Below, one piece after another: positions 7,096 through 10,678 of a stretch of 10,678 bases of DNA. This DNA is from an uncultured Rhodanobacter sp. Its GTDB lineage: Bacteria; Pseudomonadota; Gammaproteobacteria; Xanthomonadales; Rhodanobacteraceae. Within the stretch, counting starts at the first letter, position 1. Each line of letters starts with the position of its first letter. The stretch spans positions 1 through 10,678 of the forward strand of contig CAIKJM010000622.1 in assembly GCA_903827735.1 (NCBI GenBank), written 5' to 3'. The notes beneath the pieces are model-generated. The model was not told the origin of the DNA, did not search any database, and saw only the letters and a program-made list of their open reading frames with translations. The translations under genes and the position numbers were made by a program.

Positions 7096-8616
7096 TCAGC
7101 GGATGCGTCGCGGCTTTTTCCGCACCGCGGCCCGATCCGTGGAGTGGCCGAATACGCCGCGCTCGCGCGCCCACACGATGGCCTCGCTGCGGCTGTGCAG
7201 ATCGAGTTTGGAATACAGCGCCGCCACGTGGTTACGCACGGTGTTGGGGGCGAGACCCAGGCGCGCGGCAATTTCCTTGTCGGCGAGACCTTCGCACATC
7301 AGCCCGAGCGTATCGCGCTCGCGCGCAGTGAGGTCGGCCAGCTCGGCGCTGGCCAGTTCACTCGGCGCATTGGCGCGACGCACATTGGCCATTTTCTCGA
7401 TCAACGTCTGGCTGAACCACGAAGCGTCCTTCATCACCGCCTCGATTGCGCTGACCAGCTCCATCTCGCTGCGCTTGCGTTCGGTAATGTCCAACAGGAC
7501 CAGTAGATAGCACGTCGTACCGTGGATGCTGACCGTTTCGGCAGAGAGCAGGCAATCCAGCAGCTCGCCAGTTTTTTTGCGGATCGCGTACTCGGTATTT
7601 TGCAGGCTGCCGACGGTTTCCAGCAGCTTGCCCAGCTGGGTGTTGGCATGGCGATCGTCGAGCAGGCCGATTTCCGCGATGGATTTGCCCAGCACTTCTT
7701 CCGGCGCATAGCCGGTGGTGCCGACAAAAGCCTCGTTGACTTCGACCACGTGGAAGCGATCGGAGCTGCACACCATGGTCGCTACGGGTGACATGCGGAA
7801 GGCCTTGGCGAAGCGCTCCTCGCTCTGACGCAGCGCGTCCTCGGCCTTACGCCGCGGCTCCAAATCCATAAAGGAAAACAGCATGCAGGCCTCATCGCCG
7901 ACTTCGATCGGCTGACCGGCAACCACGACAAACTTGGTTCCACCCTCGGGCAGCTTTAGCTCGGCCTGCATCTGAGGAATGGTGGCGCCTTCGCCGAGCC
8001 GTTCGATCGCCAGCTCTTTGTTTTCCGCGCGTTCCAGCACGTCGAGTTCGTATACCGAATGACCGATAACCTGCTCACGCGTGTAGCCGGTCATTTCCAT
8101 GAAGCCCTGATTGACCTTGATATAGCGCAGATCGCTGAGGCGACATATCACCGCCGGCGCCGGGTTGGCGTTGAAGGTTTTCTCAAAGCGCTGCTCGGCG
8201 CTGGCCCAGTCGGTGGCATCGGCGATGATCAGCACCAGGCAGTCCGGTGCGCCGTCCGCATCGGTGAGCACCATGCTGCGTACCCGGTGCACCCAACGCC
8301 TTTCCTCATCCGTGGTCGCAACGACTTCGACCACGACATCGGTGAAGGACTCGCCGGCGATTACCCGATCGATCGGATAATTGCCGGCAGCGAGGCGATG
8401 ATTATTGCGGTAGCGCAGCTGAAACCGCTCGCGGTACTCGGTGACGTTGGCGCCGAGCTGGGCCACTTCCGTGATGCCATGCATGTCCAGCGCTGCCTGA
8501 TTCGCCCACATGATCGTCTGGTCGGGCTCGATCAAGATCACCCCATCGCTCAGCCCGGTGATGATTTGCTGCAGCTGGCGGCGGTCGGTTTGGGTACGCA
8601 GAACGTGGTCGGTCAT
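7096..8616 (-). CDS. Triple-PAS, LuxR-type DNA-binding response regulator-like sensor
   Basis: This 506-residue one-component regulator has three PAS sensor modules in a row: about 12-137, 140-252 (FNANPAPAVI, then VNQGFMEMTGYTREQVIG) and 263-378 (FRMSPVATMV, then VNEAFVGTTGYAPEEVLG). A predicted helical linker (about 376-415) leads to a C-terminal LuxR/FixJ helix-turn-helix at about 425-487 (LTARERDTLGLM, then NTVRNHVAALYSKLDLHSRS). A basic tail, KKPRRIR, ends the protein. It has no membrane segment, histidine kinase or receiver domain, so the signal is probably sensed in the cytoplasm by a PAS ligand. The LOV flavin cysteine motif GRNCRFLQ and an obvious haem-binding pattern are absent. The start at 8616 is chosen because PAS1 begins right after it, although its ribosome site is weak. 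A GTG at 8781 would add 55 Ala/Pro-rich residues and is less likely. Targets are unknown; see the shared dyads. Confidence 0.88.
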   Translation of the reverse strand: MTDHVLRTQTDRRQLQQIITGLSDGVILIEPDQTIMWANQAALDMHGITEVAQLGANVTEYRERFQLRYRNNHRLAAGNYPIDRVIAGESFTDVVVEVVATTDEERRWVHRVRSMVLTDADGAPDCLVLIIADATDWASAEQRFEKTFNANPAPAVICRLSDLRYIKVNQGFMEMTGYTREQVIGHSVYELDVLERAENKELAIERLGEGATIPQMQAELKLPEGGTKFVVVAGQPIEVGDEACMLFSFMDLEPRRKAEDALRQSEERFAKAFRMSPVATMVCSSDRFHVVEVNEAFVGTTGYAPEEVLGKSIAEIGLLDDRHANTQLGKLLETVGSLQNTEYAIRKKTGELLDCLLSAETVSIHGTTCYLLVLLDITERKRSEMELVSAIEAVMKDASWFSQTLIEKMANVRRANAPSELASAELADLTARERDTLGLMCEGLADKEIAARLGLAPNTVRNHVAALYSKLDLHSRSEAIVWARERGVFGHSTDRAAVRKKPRRIR

Positions 8617-8668
8617 GGAAGTAGCTCGTGAGTGGCCGCCAGCGAACGGCGGAATCGGATGCATGTTT

Positions 8669-8713
8669 GGCGCCGCCCCAACCTGTGCGGGTGCCCTTGG
8701 CTTGGGCGGCGCC
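8669..8713 (-). repeat. Long GC-rich hairpin in PAS-LuxR leader
   Basis: GGCGCCGCCC (8669-8678) and GGGCGGCGCC (8704-8713) are perfect complementary arms. Two further A-T pairs extend the stem after a bulged C, leaving a loop of about 20 bases. On the minus strand this folds about 53 bases before the regulator's ATG. It is not followed by a T-run, so it is not a standard terminator. Confidence 0.6.
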
Positions 8714-8715
8714 GA

Positions 8716-8741
8716 TTGGTGCCTCAGTGCAGGTGCACCAA
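8716..8741. promoter_or_regulatory. Candidate operator 1 at PAS-LuxR promoter (TTGGTGC-N12-GCACCAA)
   Basis: Perfect 7-bp arms TTGGTGC (8716-8722) and GCACCAA (8735-8741) are separated by 12 bases. The right arm overlaps a perfect 8-bp palindrome, GGTGCACC (8732-8739). If TATATT (8748 to 8743, minus strand) is the -10, this dyad covers the transcription start, the usual place for a repressor or autorepression site. Confidence 0.45.
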
Positions 8742-8774
8742 GAATATAGCCCAGCGTCTGCACAGCTTGAGACG

Positions 8775-8799
8775 AATGCACTAATCACCCTGGTGCATT
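8775..8799. promoter_or_regulatory. Candidate operator 2 upstream of PAS-LuxR (AATGCAC-N11-GTGCATT)
   Basis: Perfect 7-bp arms AATGCAC (8775-8781) and GTGCATT (8793-8799) are separated by 11 bases. The same stretch reads TGCACTA-N7-TGGTGCA. This uses NtrC-like half-sites, but with a wider gap than the usual 3 bases. Its centre would lie about 50 bases upstream of a start set by the TATATT -10, a normal activator position. Confidence 0.45.
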
Positions 8800-9013
8800 T
8801 GCAAGGCGACGAGGCCTGGGACAGCGCGCAGAATGCGCTCCCTGTCATCACACCGACGCTGCATTTGGATACCTAGACTGCCGCCCGCCTCATCCGCCAC
8901 CGGCGACGGGGGTGACGTGGACCAACCGTTTGATTGCTTCACTGCACCCCATCCCGACCACTGTCGTCACTCAACTTTTTCACCCTTTTGTCCCTCAACG
9001 ATAAGGAACTCAC

Positions 9014-10006
9014 ATGGCCACCTATGTAAACCCCGAGCAGCAACCGCGCATTTCATGGGGCGCGATTTTTGCTGGCTGCTTTATTTCGCTGGTCACCTAC
9101 CTGGTGCTGAGCGTACTCGGCACCGCCATCGGTGCCAGCGCCATCGACCCACTCGGCGACGCCAACCCGCTGAGTGGTTTCGGCAAGGGCACAGGTATCT
9201 GGCTGGGTGTCACGACCCTCATTTCGATCCTGATCGGCGCTTTCATCGCCGGTCGCTCTGCACCTGGCCAGGGTGGCCTGCACGGCGTGCTGAGCTGGTC
9301 GCTGACCACGCTGATTACCACCTACCTGGTCGCCTCGCTGGCGTCCGGCATTGCCGGCGCCGCCACGGGCGTGGTTGGCAAGGGCCTGTCGCTGGCTGGT
9401 GACGGCGTCGCTGCCGCAGCTCCGCACATCGCTTCCGGCGTCAAGGACGAACTGCAGAAGAACGGCATCAGCTTCGATCCCAGCGAGCTGCAGAATCAGC
9501 TGGACACCCTGCTGCGCCAGACCGGCAAGCCGGAGCTAGACCCGTCCAATCTGAAGGCCACGGCACAGCAGGCTGCTGCTGACGGCAAGCAGACCGCGCA
9601 GCAGACCGCCGCTACCCCGCAGCAAACCGACCAACAGCTCAGCGATTGGTTTGCCCGTGTGAAGCAGGAAGGCCAGCCGGCGCTGAATGCTGCCGACAAG
9701 GATGCGCTGGTCAACATCGTCGCGGCCCGTACCGGCAAGTCGCATGACGAAGCGCAGCAGATCGTCGACAACTACGCGCAGACCTATCAGCAGGCGATGG
9801 CCAAGTTCCAGCAGCTGAAGCAGGAAGCCGAGCAGAAGGCTCGCGAAGCGGCCGATGCCACCGCACGTGGCGTGTCGAAGGCGGCCTGGGGCGCGCTGGT
9901 GCTGCTGATCATCGGTGGCCTGATCGCCTTCTTCGCCGGTGTGTTTGGCTTTGCCCGTCGCCCGGTGACCGCGGTGGTGGTGAAGCGTCCTTACGAAGTC
10001 GACTAA
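9014..10006 (+). CDS. Glycine-rich multi-pass membrane protein of unknown function
   Basis: This 330-residue protein begins with three glycine/alanine-rich membrane segments (about 14-40, 59-80 and 90-122; first segment ISWGAIFAGCFISLVTYLVL). The segments contain many small-xxx-small contacts of the kind that pack helices tightly. Residues 125-285 are a soluble, mostly helical region, with a Gln/Ala-rich stretch (184-213) and a charged helix ending KQEAEQKAREAADATARG (269-286). A fourth segment (290-314, WGALVLLIIGGLIAFFAGVF) is followed by a short basic tail. I recognise the first segment as a type found in uncharacterised proteins, some annotated 'PhnA-like' or 'CAP-Gly', names that carry no functional weight here. 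A good ribosome site (AAGGA, 6 bases) fixes the start. It forms a single-gene unit with its own terminator, divergent from the PAS-LuxR gene. An envelope stress role is inferred from context only. Confidence 0.85.
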   Translation: MATYVNPEQQPRISWGAIFAGCFISLVTYLVLSVLGTAIGASAIDPLGDANPLSGFGKGTGIWLGVTTLISILIGAFIAGRSAPGQGGLHGVLSWSLTTLITTYLVASLASGIAGAATGVVGKGLSLAGDGVAAAAPHIASGVKDELQKNGISFDPSELQNQLDTLLRQTGKPELDPSNLKATAQQAAADGKQTAQQTAATPQQTDQQLSDWFARVKQEGQPALNAADKDALVNIVAARTGKSHDEAQQIVDNYAQTYQQAMAKFQQLKQEAEQKAREAADATARGVSKAAWGALVLLIIGGLIAFFAGVFGFARRPVTAVVVKRPYEVD

Positions 10007-10081
10007 GATGTCAGTCTGACGACCGCGCTGACCTTGTCGGCAGCGCCTCGTACGAAAAGCATTGAGAATATCGTCTTACGC

Positions 10082-10117
10082 ATCGCCCCGGCGCTCACAC
10101 GTCGGGGCGATTTTTTA
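10082..10117 (+). terminator. Rho-independent terminator of the membrane protein gene
   Basis: ATCGCCCCG (10082-10090) pairs with CGGGGCGAT (10103-10111), extendable inward by a G-T and a C-G pair, and leads into six T residues (10111-10116). It lies 75 bases after the stop. The T-run is only on the plus strand, so it terminates the membrane protein gene rather than the convergent acyltransferase. Confidence 0.92.
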
Positions 10118-10136
10118 TTCGCATGCCTCAAGGAGA

Positions 10137-10678
10137 TTAAAACGAGCGCGAGCGCATGTTGCCGATCTGCGCATCCTTGTCCGCCCACAAGGTATTGACC
10201 CAGGTCTGAAAACTGTCGCGAAACGCCGGATCGGCCTCATAGTCACCGCGCAACGACGCGTTGATCGGCAGCTCGCGCACATGCACGCGAATCTCGCTGA
10301 CGCGGCCCGCGATCAAATCCATCATCGTGTACGGCCCATCGGGATAGACGATGGTAACGTCGAGCATCGCATCAAGCGCGTCGCCCATCGCATCGAGCAC
10401 GAACGCGACGCCGCCGGCCTTGGGCCGCAGCAAATACCGATAGGCGGATTTCTGCTTGTCGTGCTTGGCCGAGGTAAAGCGCGTGCCCTCGACGAAGTTC
10501 ATCACCGACACCGGCATGTGCCGGAATTTTTCGCAGGCGCGGCGCGTCGCCTCCATGTCCTTGCCCTGCAGCTCCGGATGCGCGGCAAGCGTTTCCTTCG
10601 AGTAGCGCTTCATGAAAGGGAAATCCAGCGCCCACCAAGCCGGCCCCAGCAGCGGCACCCAGATCAGCTGGCTCTTCA
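10137..10678 (-). CDS. YihG-like 1-acyl-glycerol-3-phosphate acyltransferase, N-terminus beyond right edge
   Basis: The frame is open to the right edge of the window (reading KSQLIW before VPLLGP) and stops at 10137-10139, so about 180 C-terminal residues are present. The GTG at 10658 is internal, not a start. Conserved blocks of the PlsC/LPLAT superfamily are visible: LLGPAWWALDFPFMKRYSK, the segment after the catalytic HX4D motif, and NFVEGTRFT (around 10479-10499), the substrate-binding block usually written FPEGTR. It is followed by KSAYRYLLRPKAGGVAF. The Val in FVEGTR and the following text are typical of the YihG subgroup of inner-membrane acyltransferases, which adjust the acyl chains of phosphatidic acid precursors. 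The catalytic His-Asp motif itself lies outside the window. It is convergent with the membrane protein gene. Confidence 0.9.
   Translation of the reverse strand, partial: KSQLIWVPLLGPAWWALDFPFMKRYSKETLAAHPELQGKDMEATRRACEKFRHMPVSVMNFVEGTRFTSAKHDKQKSAYRYLLRPKAGGVAFVLDAMGDALDAMLDVTIVYPDGPYTMMDLIAGRVSEIRVHVRELPINASLRGDYEADPAFRDSFQTWVNTLWADKDAQIGNMRSRSF

Larger units (their letters stand above)
8617..9013. promoter_or_regulatory. Divergent control region of PAS-LuxR and membrane protein genes
   Basis: These 397 bases hold no credible gene. The part next to the regulator (8617-8742) is its probable leader, containing hairpins at 8636-8652 and 8669-8713. Two dyads of the TTRGTGC type lie at 8716-8741 and 8775-8799. 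A minus-strand -10-like TATATT sits at 8748 to 8743, with no good -35 at 17 bases, which would suit an activator-dependent promoter. A third copy of TGCATTTG is at 8860-8867. The right-hand 150 bases lead to the membrane protein gene and end in its ribosome site AAGGA (9003-9007). I could not identify its promoter with confidence. Confidence 0.55.

Noticed and set aside
8669..8713. Leader hairpin as an intrinsic terminator
   Set aside because: No T-run follows on either strand.
8617..8781. 55-codon N-terminal extension of the PAS-LuxR protein from GTG 8781
   Set aside because: An AGGG-like site precedes the GTG, but the added residues are Ala/Pro-rich and disordered, and they overlap the dyads, the -10-like element and the leader hairpin. 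The PAS domain begins just after 8616.
8617..9013. Classical riboswitch or small RNA gene in the 397-base gap
   Set aside because: I could not match any known riboswitch core, and no promoter-terminator pair encloses a small RNA.

Overview
This window looks like chromosomal DNA from a GC-rich gammaproteobacterium, most likely of the Xanthomonadales/Lysobacterales (for example the Rhodanobacteraceae). That placement is inferred from codon use, from a Tat-exported amidase, an M13 peptidase, a YadGH-type exporter and a YihG-like acyltransferase, and from the style of the glycine-rich stress membrane protein. No rRNA or tRNA gene is present to settle it. I see no insertion sequence, prophage, CRISPR array or plasmid signature, and base composition is even throughout.

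Layout: (1) 1-1030, minus strand: an amidase-signature enzyme with a twin-arginine leader, cut by the left edge. (2) 1292-2151, minus strand: a two-gene unit in which a GNAT acetyltransferase overlaps a small Rieske [2Fe-2S] ferredoxin by 4 bp. (3) 2346-4394, plus strand: an exported M13 (neprilysin/PepO) zinc metallopeptidase, closed by a UUCG-tetraloop terminator. (4) 4500-6250, plus strand: an ABC-2 exporter (ATPase and permease, YadG/YadH type) with a 4-bp ATGA overlap, closed by a 16-bp inverted repeat. (5) 6397-6918, minus strand: two CsbD-family stress proteins, one soluble and one with a C-terminal membrane anchor. (6) 7096-8616, minus strand: a regulator with three PAS domains and a LuxR-type helix-turn-helix. 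(7) 9014-10006, plus strand: a glycine-rich membrane protein of unknown function with its own terminator. (8) 10137-10678, minus strand: a YihG-like lysophospholipid acyltransferase, cut by the right edge.

The left 6.3 kb is ordinary housekeeping and envelope content. The most interesting part is 6.4-10.0 kb, which looks like a compact stress module: a cytosolic PAS sensor-regulator, two CsbD proteins downstream of it, and a divergent membrane protein. A repeated half-site (TTRGTGC / GCACYAA, with a shared 10-mer GTGCATTTGC) occurs as dyads in front of both the regulator and the csbD pair. This suggests that the regulator, or another shared factor, controls both. The regulator's leader also contains a strong GC-rich hairpin. 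These links are inferences from the sequence alone.
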